This document shows, one piece after another, positions 20,280-31,000 of a DNA stretch of 64,000 nucleotides. Positions within the stretch are counted from its first letter, which is position 1. Each line of letters opens with the position of its first letter. A program made the translations under genes and the position numbers. The notes beneath the pieces are model-generated. The model was not told the origin of the DNA, searched no databases, and saw only the letters and a list, made by a program, of their open reading frames with translations. Location: contig NPFB01000027.1 of assembly GCA_014084085.1 (NCBI GenBank), positions 222,904 to 286,903 on the forward strand, in the 5' to 3' direction. The DNA is from Hondaea fermentalgiana. Its lineage: Eukaryota; Sar; Bigyra; Thraustochytrida; Thraustochytriidae.

Positions 20280-21805
20280 GGTGGTCTCCACCTTCAAGGT
20301 AGACACCTTGCTTTTCTCCTTTTACCCTCGCTCGCGGTCGGTCTGCGCGCGTGCCTCGTTCCCTGCGGCGACTTGCGCTGCGCTGTGCCCGGCTGGCCGC
20401 GTCCGCCTGCCTCCGAGTCTGCGTCCGTGTCTGCGTCCGCGTCGGCGAGCGCGCGGGCGAGGAGCCTCGACGCTCGGCGTCGCGCGCGAGCACGTGTGCG
20501 TTTCGGCTTTTGGGCTCTGCCGCCGCGCTGGACACGGGTGCCGCACTGGCGCGGGCGAGGGCGAAATGAATGAACAATGGAAGCGACACAACTGGACTTT
20601 CTGTTCCTCGCTTCGCTTTGTTGACTGCTGCGACGCGACGAGGCAGGCCAGCACGTGCAGTGAGTGCACGCACGCCCGAGACCAGTTTTCCTGAAAGTTT
20701 TACTTACTTACTTTACCTACTTTCCCGAAGGGCTTTCCTTTTTTTTTTTTTTTTTTACTTTCCTTTCCTTTCCATCCTCTCTTCCTCCGCCAGTCCCGCA
20801 CCGGGTTAGTCTGCCCGACTTCGCCTCGCTTTGCTCCACTCTGCGCCGCTGTATTCTGCACTTCGTGATACCTTCCACGCACTTGCCCTGCTGGCTGGTT
20901 GCTTGCTTGCTTGCTTGCTTGGTGTTGCTTGGTTTTATTCATGCTTTGGTCGTGCGCGAGAATGGACGCGCGTGCAGTGCGCTCCCTCCCCCGCTATGAC
21001 CCGCTAGAGGCTACCTAGCCGGAGCTGGACATCGGCCATCGCACTCCAGTCGGCCTCGCGCCGAGATCGAGCTTGCAGCAGCCATGAGACGCGAGGCCGC
21101 TCCCGGTGCCAGGAGAGGAGCATCCGCAGCCGCGCTCGCCCGCCGGCTGCAGCCTTGCAGGCGCGGGCAGCCAGCTACCATGCTCACTGCCAGCCACAGC
21201 CTGGCCGGCGGCAGCCGTAGCGATGCCTGCCGAGGCCGCAGCACGTGCCGCTAACCAACATTTTTTTGTTAAGGGTGTGTGTACACAGGACCCCACCTTA
21301 AAGGCGCACAGAGCTCGAAAGGGCCCTGAAAGAGATGTTTAAGGCGAGGGACCAAGTAGGTTTTCGGCAACATAATCCACCACCTCGACCGCGATCTTTC
21401 GTTGCTTGACGCAGACGCTGAAGTCTGCCTGTCACGGCGCTGGAGATGAAGCTGGAGCAGGAGCTGTTGCTGTGCGAGGCGCTGTCTGCCGTAAGTAAAA
21501 GTCTGCCCGTAGGCAGCAGCTCCAGTCTCTGGCTGGACTGTGCTCAGCAGCAGCTCGTCGACGGACGGTCAGGGGAGGTTATTAGGCCAACTTGCCTGCT
21601 GCTGCCGCAGCTGCTGCATGTCACACAGAGAAAAAGGTATGATTATCGCAGACAAGTCCGTGGCTGACAAGATGCATTTCACCATTTGTCGTTCATCGGA
21701 ATAGGCCTTGGCCCTGTGTGAACTCGCTCGTTGAGTGAGCCGTTGCCTAACTGCTGCCGGCTCCCATCGACGCATCGACGTTGATCCCTCTCACGGTCCC
21801 ATACA

Positions 21806-21848
21806 TTCATTCATTCATTCATTCATTCATGCATGCATGCTTGCATGC
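21806..21848. repeat. ATTC/ATGC microsatellite
   Basis: Seven or so tandem CATT units followed by CATG units in non-coding DNA. Confidence 0.85.
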
Positions 21849-22140
21849 GCATTGTTCATCATCGCTGTCAATTCCTCCATCCATGATTCACTCATCCACT
21901 TCTTCAAGTTTAACGCACACCATAGGACAGTCAAACTTAAGTCGGCCAATGGCAAGGCGGCGGCGCCACTCACGTGCTTCTTCTCCGGCTCGTCGTAGTA
22001 AGTCAACTCACTCACACGTGCACACCCGCTCTTCTCCTTTTCTTCTTCTGGCTGGCCCCGCTTTCTTTCTTTCTTTCTTTCTTTCTCCTTTCCAAGTTCC
22101 TTTCACACCATTGTGCGCGCAGTGCGCACACCTCTATAGT

Positions 22141-22300
22141 CCACTTGCGGCCGGCGCATACTATACTTCACCCGCCTGGCCGCGGAGGTATGTATGGCTT
22201 TGCCGACTTCCCGGCGCGGCGCGGCCTCTTGCGGGCCGGCGCCGCAAGTGGGCTATGGCCGCCCGCAAGTGGGCCGTGGGCCGCGATAACCCACTTGCCG
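22141..22300. promoter_or_regulatory. Clustered GCAAGTGGGC motifs upstream of the SH3-LIM gene
   Basis: Forward copies begin at 22243 and 22264. Inverted copies are CCACTTGCGG at 22141 and CCCACTTGC at 22290. The 20 bases at 22243-22262 recur exactly at 40336-40355, upstream of another plus-strand gene. The position and two-orientation clustering suggest a promoter or protein-binding element. Function is inferred, not shown. Confidence 0.45.
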
Positions 22301-22547
22301 CGGGCGCACGTGGACCTGGACTCGGCGCGTGCCGCGGAGGAGGACGAGCAGGAGGACGAGGCCGCGGAGCACAACGCGAAGGGCGCGAACGCGCAGAGCG
22401 TGTCGAGGTCGGGGCCCGGCGAGGTCGCTCCGAAGCGAGGACCGCGGCGCGCAGGCAGAGCGGGAAGGCGGGCGAGCGGAGGCGCGCGGCGAGAAGTGGA
22501 GCGGGCGAGGGCTAGCTAGCTGAAGCGCCAAGAGGAGGCAGGCAAGC

Positions 22548-23843
22548 ATGGCGGACGAGGAGGGCACCCTGGCGGTGGCCATCTACGACTTCGAGCCGCT
22601 GCGCGATGACCACCTGAGGTTCAAGGCCGGAGATGTGCTGCTGGTGATGGAGATGAACGAGAACGGGTGGTGGAAGGGGTCCGACGCCGAAGGCCGCGTC
22701 GGCGAGTTCCCGTACAACTACGTGGAGCTCCGCGACGGCGTCGGCGCGAGCTTCCCCGTGTGCAAGGCGCTCTTCGACTACGCGGGCGTCAACGACGGCG
22801 ACCTCACGTTCCAGGAGGGCGACCTCGTCACCCTCATTCGCGAGCTCAACGCGGACTGGTGGGTCGGCCGCCTCAAGTCCGGAGAGGAGGGCACCTTTCC
22901 ATCCGCGTACGTCGAGCGCACCGAGCTCGAGGACGTTGAGGCCGCCAAGGCCGAGAAGAAGAGGTGGAGCTCGATGCGCAAGGACGCCCAGCGCGCCCTC
23001 AAGGATGCTGAAAAGGAGAAGAAGGCTCTCGAGAAGAAACTCGCCAAAGAAAAGGCCGAGGCCGAGGAAAAGGAGCGCCTTCTCGAGGAGGCTCGCGCTG
23101 CCGCCGAGCGCGCTCGCGTCGCCGAGGAGGAACTCGCGCGCGTCAAGGCCGAGACCGCGCGCCTCAAACGCATGGAGGAAGAGCGTAAGGCACGCCGTAG
23201 CCAGCGCGCCTCCATGCGCGTCGCTGCTGGCCAGGCCCGCGTCCGTGCCAAGGCCGATTCAGTCGCCAAGCGATTCGACGGCTTCTCCCCTGGCCCTGCG
23301 CCGCCCCCGAAAGCGTCAACTTATGATGACGACGACGACTTCTTTGGCAAGCCTGCAGACGAACCGCCCGTTCCTCCTCGCAAGACCGGCAGATCCACTG
23401 CGGCCAGTTCCAAGGCCATCTCCGAGGCTGACGCCGAAGAAGATGCAGACTCTGCTGCCAATGCCGAAGCCGAGGTCGTGGCCGAGGCTCCGCCTCGGGA
23501 AACGAAGTTCAAGTACAACGCAAAGTTTGCCAATCTCGGTGGTGGTTCACGCTGCGCCACCTGCGGCAAGATTGTCGGCTTCGCAGACAAGGTCAAGGCA
23601 CTTGGCAAAGAGTACCACACCAATTGCTTTCGCTGCTCCACCTGCTCTGTCGTTCTGCGTCAGGGCGAGTGGCGCGGTCATGGCGAGTTCCCTTATTGCC
23701 ACAAGTGCCATGCACAGGGCTTTGGTATCAAGGGTTTCGGATTCGGTGGCTCCGTCGTTCCCGTCTCGGCGGGCTCTGGTCCTCCCGAGGCCGAAGTCGA
23801 TGACGCCCCGCTCTTTGATTCCCTCAAAACATCTTCAACCTGA
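22548..23843 (+). CDS. SH3-SH3-coiled-coil-LIM adaptor protein
   Basis: 431 residues. SH3 domain 1 (about 8-63) has ALYDF-type AIYDFEPLRDDHLRF, then GWWKG and FPYNYVEL. SH3 domain 2 (about 70-124) has ALFDYAGVNDGDLTF, DWWVGR and FPSAYVE. A charged Glu/Lys/Arg/Ala coiled coil covers about 125-235, followed by a disordered acidic stretch with PPVPPRK. A single LIM domain covers about 333-392: CATCGKIV...YHTNCFRCSTC...CHKC, with eight zinc ligands recognisable. Such proteins scaffold actin or membrane-cytoskeleton complexes, SH3 domains binding proline motifs and LIM binding protein partners. The tail (VDDAPLFDSLKTSST) is unremarkable. The combination of tandem N-terminal SH3 and C-terminal LIM reverses the nebulin-family order (LIM first, SH3 last). 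The ATG at 22548 opens the SH3 domain directly. Confidence 0.9.
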   Translation: MADEEGTLAVAIYDFEPLRDDHLRFKAGDVLLVMEMNENGWWKGSDAEGRVGEFPYNYVELRDGVGASFPVCKALFDYAGVNDGDLTFQEGDLVTLIRELNADWWVGRLKSGEEGTFPSAYVERTELEDVEAAKAEKKRWSSMRKDAQRALKDAEKEKKALEKKLAKEKAEAEEKERLLEEARAAAERARVAEEELARVKAETARLKRMEEERKARRSQRASMRVAAGQARVRAKADSVAKRFDGFSPGPAPPPKASTYDDDDDFFGKPADEPPVPPRKTGRSTAASSKAISEADAEEDADSAANAEAEVVAEAPPRETKFKYNAKFANLGGGSRCATCGKIVGFADKVKALGKEYHTNCFRCSTCSVVLRQGEWRGHGEFPYCHKCHAQGFGIKGFGFGGSVVPVSAGSGPPEAEVDDAPLFDSLKTSST

Positions 23844-25061
23844 CCATATTCAGTCAGGCAACAGAGGAGGCAATAGGACAGCCTCCAAGAAGGAATGGCA
23901 GAGACGCACGAACAAGACTGACAGATAAGTACCTTTCAGCTTTTTGTTCACATTTGTCGGACCTCGGGCACTCTTACTTGCATATCGTCAAGTCAAGTCA
24001 AGTCAAGTCAAGTTGAGTCAAGGACGCTGGCTGACTGGCTGACTCTTCCCGCCCGAGAGCTCTCTCTTACTTTCTTTCTTTTCATCATTGGGCACGGAGA
24101 TCCCATCGCTTGTTTACAGTCAGTCACAGCCGTGCGTGACTGCGCCCGCCCATGATCGATTACCTATTTCTCACTATCCCGATCACTCAGGCCACACGAA
24201 ATGCAGCCGTCCATTCTACTCTATTCTTCATTTCTTTTCTCTTCGCTTCTCTTCTTTTCTCTGCAATATTGGAACGGCCTAAGCGCTTATTCATTTGTTC
24301 AATGTCGCTCAGACATCTTCAGCGCCCAGCTATACCTAGTTTTTTACTTTTAAAGAATAAAAGCAACATGCGCATGTGTTGTTCAATTCGTCGATCCGCC
24401 AGAGAATCAGTATCGCACGAGAAAAGAGCTTGCAGATGCTTCGTTCTTTACTTTCGCTGTTACAAGCTCCTTCGTTTGAAGTTTCTTGCCAAAAGCAAAC
24501 AATATAATTGGTATCCATTTCAATCACGAGTCCCATCAACTCCCGCGTCATCGCTTCTGTCGCACGCAGACGCAGTGGACGACACGCAGAGCAACACATA
24601 CAGGATGGCTCGAGCACCCCCGCAGAGAGACAAGTGAGAAAACATACTTCGGCGCCATTTTGCGCCGAATAATTGGGGTCCGTTGATGCTTTTTACAAAC
24701 GGCGACTTGGCCTTTTTCCACCTTTGGCTTTATTGTCAAATTTAACGCGTGCTCGCTTCGAGGCAGTGCGCTTGCTCGCTGCTGCGGCGGAGATCGATCA
24801 GGGGCACGAGCTTGCTGGGATCGTTGCTTCACGTGCACCGCGAGCTGCTCACATTCTCACATGCAAGAACACATTTACCTCTCTTCACGGTCCTCCTAAT
24901 CTTAGCACCAGCACAAGAGTGCTCTTTCTCCTTTTCTCCCGTTCTCTATCTCTCGCACGCGCGCGCACGCGTCGCGCGTCGGCCGCCAAAGAAAAGAAAC
25001 GGCGGCTTCAGTCGTCTCGTCTCCACTCGACTCGATCAGCGCATAATCACGGAAGCGCAAC
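23844..25061. other. 1.2 kb intergenic region
   Basis: No supported gene. It contains an AAGTC pentanucleotide repeat at about 23989-24014 and AT-richer DNA from about 24200 to 24700. The start of the giant WD40 gene follows. Confidence 0.5.
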
Positions 25062-28000
25062 ATGGGCGCGGCCGAGAATGCCGACTCACGGTCTGCCGGA
25101 AAGACCAAACGAAGACGACGCGTGAAAATGACACAACAATCTCTCACACGATCATCTCTGATGTATCTCCGTCAACTCGCGGGCCATGTCGAACCCATCC
25201 GATGCTGCGCATTCAACTCGAACCGACACCATGTCATCACTGCCTGTTCCAAAACCCTGCGATTGTGGACGCTTCAAAGAGAACTCAAGCGAGTGCAAAT
25301 GCCAAGTCGAGGCGAAGGCATGCTGCCAGCTCTCTTTAATGAAATCTTCTTCTTTGCACGAGAAGACCTCTACCTCGTAGTATGCGGAGGCGACCCCAAC
25401 AACGCTTCCTCTAGCTATGCTGGCTACATTCTGGGCTTCCATGCAGGACTAACACCAGCTCTCGAGTTCGCCGCGCACAGTGACGCTCCCATTGTTGCCT
25501 CATTCTTTTCAGAATCGACGCAAGAGCTCGTGACATGCGATGCCAAAGCGCGCATTAAATTGTGGAGCTTTCGCCGCGCAGAGGGAGCCAAACTCCGCGT
25601 TTATCACAGGGGAACCTTCGAGGCAGACTTGGGGACCAATGAAGCAGTCTGCTCAATGACTGTGGTCCCCGAGCTTGCCATCTGTATTGTAGCCGCACCC
25701 TCCGGCAAGCTCGCCGTTGTTGATCTTGAAACCTTCAAGGCCATTGACCATTACGATTGCCTACAGGCAAATCCTGAGCGTATCAACACGCACGAATGCA
25801 AACTCTCCAAACTCGTTTTTGACGCAGATGCGCAACACCTCCTTATCGGCTTCACCGATGGCACTGTCGACCTCTTTTGCTTCTATCACGACGAATCAGC
25901 GCCCGATGCCCGACACATGCTGCTCTACATGACCTCCTTTAGTTGTCACAAGGGCACCGTCACGGATCTCTGCCTCATTCAAGGTATTGAGGGCGCCCTT
26001 TCATGTGGTGCCGACAGCCTCGTACGCCATTGGCGGCCTCTTACCAGTGCCGAGATTGGACGCTACCAGCACGTCCGACGCCCAGCGCCCGCCTCCTCCC
26101 AAGTCCCTGCGAATACAAAGCTCGAGGCAATTACGACGACGCGACTCGTTCCTCTTCGTCTCGAGGTTGATGCCATGTGCTCCAAGCAGCTTCTCATGGT
26201 CATCGCTGGTGAGCTTATTACCTTGCTTGAGGTTCTCACGCCCTGTTTACCGTTTGCAGATGCCCCAGGCGAAATACAACTTGCCAACCCTGTTCCAGGA
26301 CCAAGCCCTCCCGTAGCGTTTGACCCGCAGCTCAAGCGCTGGAGCCTTCAGCCCAATCGCCATCACATTGTTACATTTTCTCGAGACGCGAGCATTTCCA
26401 TCCTTGATGCTGCAAGCGGCAAAGTAGCCTTTGCATTCAAGCTTCCCGCGCGAGTCCAGTTTGCAGAGCTCGAGGCGCGCACAGCAGCCGAGAGGGCCCT
26501 TCGCGCAAGCGCTGCTCCCTCGCCTCGTCACGTGCCGCGCCTCCGCACGCCCAAAAGTGTCAATCCCGGAGCGCTCGCATCTGCCGTATGTTATGCATGG
26601 TCTTCGACCCTCGCGCTCCACTGCATCGGTTGGTCAGACGGCAAGCTCGACTTACGGGATTCTAATGCCGATCTCAAGTACGAGCTGCTTGATAACTCAA
26701 GTCTCGCCGCCATCGCAAGCGTCGTTGTCTTGCAAGTATCTGGGCCCGAGGCTGAGAATGTAGAGCGCATCGAGGAAGCCATTGCGCCCTCCTTTGGGTA
26801 CAAACCGCTGAGGCCAGACTCGAGTCCAGCTAATTTGCTCATTCACTGCACTGAGAATGCCGAATTGGCTGATTTGCATCGCAAGCTCGAGGCATCCGAC
26901 AAGTCGAACGATCCCTTTCTAGAGTCATTTGCCAAGAAGCCAAAGCATTCGCGAGGCAAACCGGCAACAGCCTCCGCCGCAATGCGCCGAGACAAAAACC
27001 AGAAAGCTTTGCTTGACCCTCTTGGCGCGCGAATTGCGCATATTCTCGTCTCTGGGAACGCCGAAGGCCACTTGCACATGTGGAATGTGGAAGCGGCCAG
27101 TATGGTCCGAACTGTCCAAGCGCATTCGGGGCCAGTCCAGTATGTGGGTTGCATCACCCCAGTGCAAATTGATGACCGTATTCAGGGTCTCTACGCGGGC
27201 TTTCCCGCAACGAGATGCCTATACTCGGCAGGCCAGGACGGGTCCGTCAAGTTATGGACCCTGCCCGAAATGAAACTTGCTGGTTTTGTACAGACATGCA
27301 CCGCTGCTTCGCGACCACTTTCGCATGGAAGCGCCGCGACATCGTCTTCGCACGGTCGCCCCGAATCGTCCTCCGCTACATCCTCGTTGCAAGCCCCTAC
27401 ACAGCTCTCGGCGATGCTCGTTCTCCCTCGACACGGTCTCTTTGTGTGTGGGCACGACAATGGATTTGTGCAGGTGTTTCCTCTCCCCGTTACGGCGACG
27501 CAAGCGGACGATCAGACAATGAATCTTGCGCACGCACCGACCTTTTCTGAACGCGCTCACACCAAAAGAGTATCGGTTCTTTCCTCAAGCCTCTCTGATC
27601 CAGGCATTCTCCTTTCCGCGTCGCTCGATCACGGCGTCATGGTGTGGCAACTATCCCCTTCCGATGCTTCTCTTGTCCAAGCTCGAAGACTCACGTTTGC
27701 AGCGCCAGTGAGTGCTGCTTGCTTTACACCGATCTGTGATGAAATCGTTGTCACTGTTGGCAAGTCCATGTCTCTGGTGAGCTTCTGGGACAAGGACGGC
27801 GCCGTCACAGTAAGCCCAGAAAACCTTTCTGTCTTGACATCATTTGAAGTTGGAGGCAAGGCTCTCGTCCGGAACGAGGCAACGCAGGACGCGTCTTTGT
27901 CTGAAGAACCCTCTGTGGGTGATATTGATTCCTCGCTCGCGAGACCTGGATCACGAGAGCTTGTCAGGCCCAACACTTCCCAATTCATGTCGTCTATCAG

Positions 28001-31000
28001 TAAGATTTTAGACCAGATGGAAGAAATTGACGCCTCACTTTATCCCGCGCTCATGCCCGTCCAGCTTGATGTGCTGCGGGCCTCATTCGCCAAAGCCACC
28101 GTCGACGACAAGATATCGATTGCTCCCCTAGAAAGTCTGCCGGAAATACTGTCGTCGCTTGGCTGGGCCGGAATTACATGGGCTCATATTCAACCTGTTG
28201 CAGCGCGAGCGCAAGTGCCGCTGGACGGGCCATTTCTCAGTATTCACGAAACCATGGCCATCGCTGACGTCTTTATGGGCTCTCCCGAAGCGGACAAACT
28301 TCTTGGACCCATTCGCGCTCGTAGCGCAGAACAGCTTTTGCGTAGGGATGCAATGGCGCAAAAGACAGTTAAAAAGGGCGCCCAGACGAATTCTGCGGCT
28401 CGGTCTCGTGTCTCGAACGCACCGCGCAAATACGCAGACATGTGTGCGACACGAACGATCATCACGTACAATAGTCTAGGCGAGAAAAGCTTCCCATCAG
28501 TGGTCAATGTCGCAGACAAGATCTCCGCCCCTGGAAGATTGCATTGGGATGCCCACGTAAAGGTTGACACGCACGCTCCGCAGGCATTGGGCAACCACAA
28601 GTATCGCGGAGTTCCCGGGCGTGAGCTTGCAGCGCTTCCTCAACACTTTGCAAGGCTTTTCGCCTCGCGCTACGGAGAACGCGCATCTCAGGCCAGCCGA
28701 GGCTCGCTCCGGATACGTGCACTACCGCTTATCTCTGTGACCCGAGGAATTCGTTCCGTTGTTGCCCAAAAAGTGATGCTTGACGCGCTAGCCTACGACG
28801 AAGGTCGTCCTCGCGTGTCCATGTCACGCTGCGTCATTGAATGGCATTTGCATCGCTTCGGCAAGGATGCTAAAATGTGCAAGGTCGTGGCCGAACGCGT
28901 CCTCTCTTTTCTCAACGCACTTCGCGCATACGCTGCCTCAGTATTGCCGTGTCGCACCCTTCTCTGCTTTGTGCTCTCTGGGCCACATCGTCGCAAGCCT
29001 TCTTCCGCGAATTTTTTCGTCGACATTATTCAGCAGCTCATCAACCGAGGCGTTGATTATGTACCACATCTCTTCACTTCTCGACAAGACCCCCCTCCGC
29101 CCACTGATGTACTTGTTGCCGCTATTCGTGCAGTAATTCCTCGGCAGCACAGGCTGCAGCATGCAGTCCAATTGGCAGATGACCTTTGCGAGGCCGTGGC
29201 GCTGAGACCAATGTTTCCCCAGGCAGAGATTCTCGAATACTTGGTAAACTGCTACGAGACATGGGCCACCTTTTCTCCGCGAAGACCCTCCTCGCCGCCA
29301 CCTTCTTTGTCCGAGCCAGGGTCCCCGGTCAGTGCCGCATCACCGGTGTCGCCCTCGTCTTCCCCTTCTCCCTCCTCACCTGTGACTCCGACGACTGTGC
29401 AAATCGAGCCTCCTCACGGTATTGTCGTACGACTTCTCAAGCCTCGGCCTCTTCGAATGTTGACGAGCTTTACGGGGATCACCAACGACGACCACGATCA
29501 TATAGGACTATTGGAGCGGCGCGAAACGATCAAGAACATGGCCGTGCCCGTCGCCAAGGCTCTCGATGATCTTCCAGACATGCATTGGATTGCGACGGAG
29601 CGACCGCGGTACATGTCAGCCCCTGATATTACAGTTGAATCATCCAACTTGCCACAGCGCTCGAGCCCGACAGAAAAGGTTGACCCTTATCACTTTCAGA
29701 CCAAGGATTTTGGGCGCCGAGGAAAGCGCTCCATCTTTGTAAATCGGACGAAGCGAGACAAAGGTGTCACTTCGCCAAAATCTCCTCAAAGTGAACGCCG
29801 GCGGAGCAGCGTCGCCTCTCCGACAGGAAAGAGTCCCAAGGACCGCAGTCCTATTTCTCCAGCGAGCATCGCGGCCACGAAAACCAACAAGAATACGGAC
29901 GTCCGATATGGCCGGAATTCTGAGGGTGATCTTGATAAAGACGACGATGGCGGAACAAGTATAGGGGGAGAAGGAGGAGATGACGATTGCGAGGAGGATG
30001 AGGATGACGACCTGAAGTCCTACCAGTCCTCAGTTTCTGTCACAAGCCATGACCCTGCTGTCTGGCTTCAAGGCGGTGAGGACGACGAACCTCTTTTTGT
30101 CCAGGAGGTCCCAAAGCCCGGAGATCCACCACCGGCGATTGTGGACCCCACGACCTTGTCAGCCACGTCATCAGGGCCCGGTGCTGACCCAGGTCTCGGG
30201 TCGCTCGAGCTGGCAGCACTTTTGTCTCCTGGACAGGCGGGCGGCGGCTCTTCGCCCGGTGGGCGTCGTAGTTCGCTCTTTGATCAGATTATGTCCCCAC
30301 CACAGCGCGCAGAAGAACAGAGTGAAACGCAAAGCGAAGGCGTGTCTACAGATACGCCCAGCCGTACCGGAGAATCACAATTACGTCGCGAGAGTCGTCT
30401 TTCGCTCAACGGCCAGCGCAGATCAAGCCTCTTGCACGGTCTCGAGGCCGAAGATGACCACGATGGGAGCGGATATTCTCTTGAACGCCCCATCTCACGT
30501 GGCGCGACATTGTCTACGGCAGAGATCGAGATGGCGCGACGCTCATTTCGAGCTTCATTTTCTCTGGAAGAGCAAAAGGCTTTCGAGCTGAAGCGGCAGC
30601 TTTCGCACAATGCTCTCATTCTGAAGGAGATTCGTAAGGCAGAGGCTCTGATGCCCGCGTACCAGCTCAAGAAACGTGAGGCGAGCGCAAGAAGAATCCA
30701 GGCGCATGCGCGTGGATACCTCATTCGCAAAATTGTCTCCTCGCTCGCAGGGCCGTCCGTTGACGAAACCTATCTCGACTCGTTGTCTTTGGCTCAATCG
30801 AGCAATGGACCTCTCGGTACTGAAACGCATGTTTCGATCCCAGTCGCTCTAGACGCTTCAAATGAAAGAGGCTACTCGCGCGAAGAGCCGGTTAGAAGTG
30901 TACACAGTCGCGATGGCTCTCCAGGGGGTAGAAGGCCTCCTTCCCCGGATGCAGTGCGCGTCCTCACATCGGGAAAATCGTCCATTGACGTCAACAACTT

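Larger units (their letters stand above)
20280..22547. other. 2.3 kb intergenic region rich in simple repeats
   Basis: Divergent space between the anoctamin and SH3-LIM genes. No gene is supported; frames on both strands are repeat-derived. Contents include a T run at about 20738-20756, TTGC repeats at about 20900-20925, ATTC/ATGC repeats at about 21806-21845, CTTT repeats at about 22066-22088, and a cluster of GCAAGTGGGC-type motifs at 22141-22300 just upstream of the next gene. Confidence 0.55.

Noticed and set aside
21781..22515. Open frame of 244 codons over microsatellites
   Set aside because: Encoded by CATT and CTTT repeats and GC-rich promoter DNA; no plausible protein.
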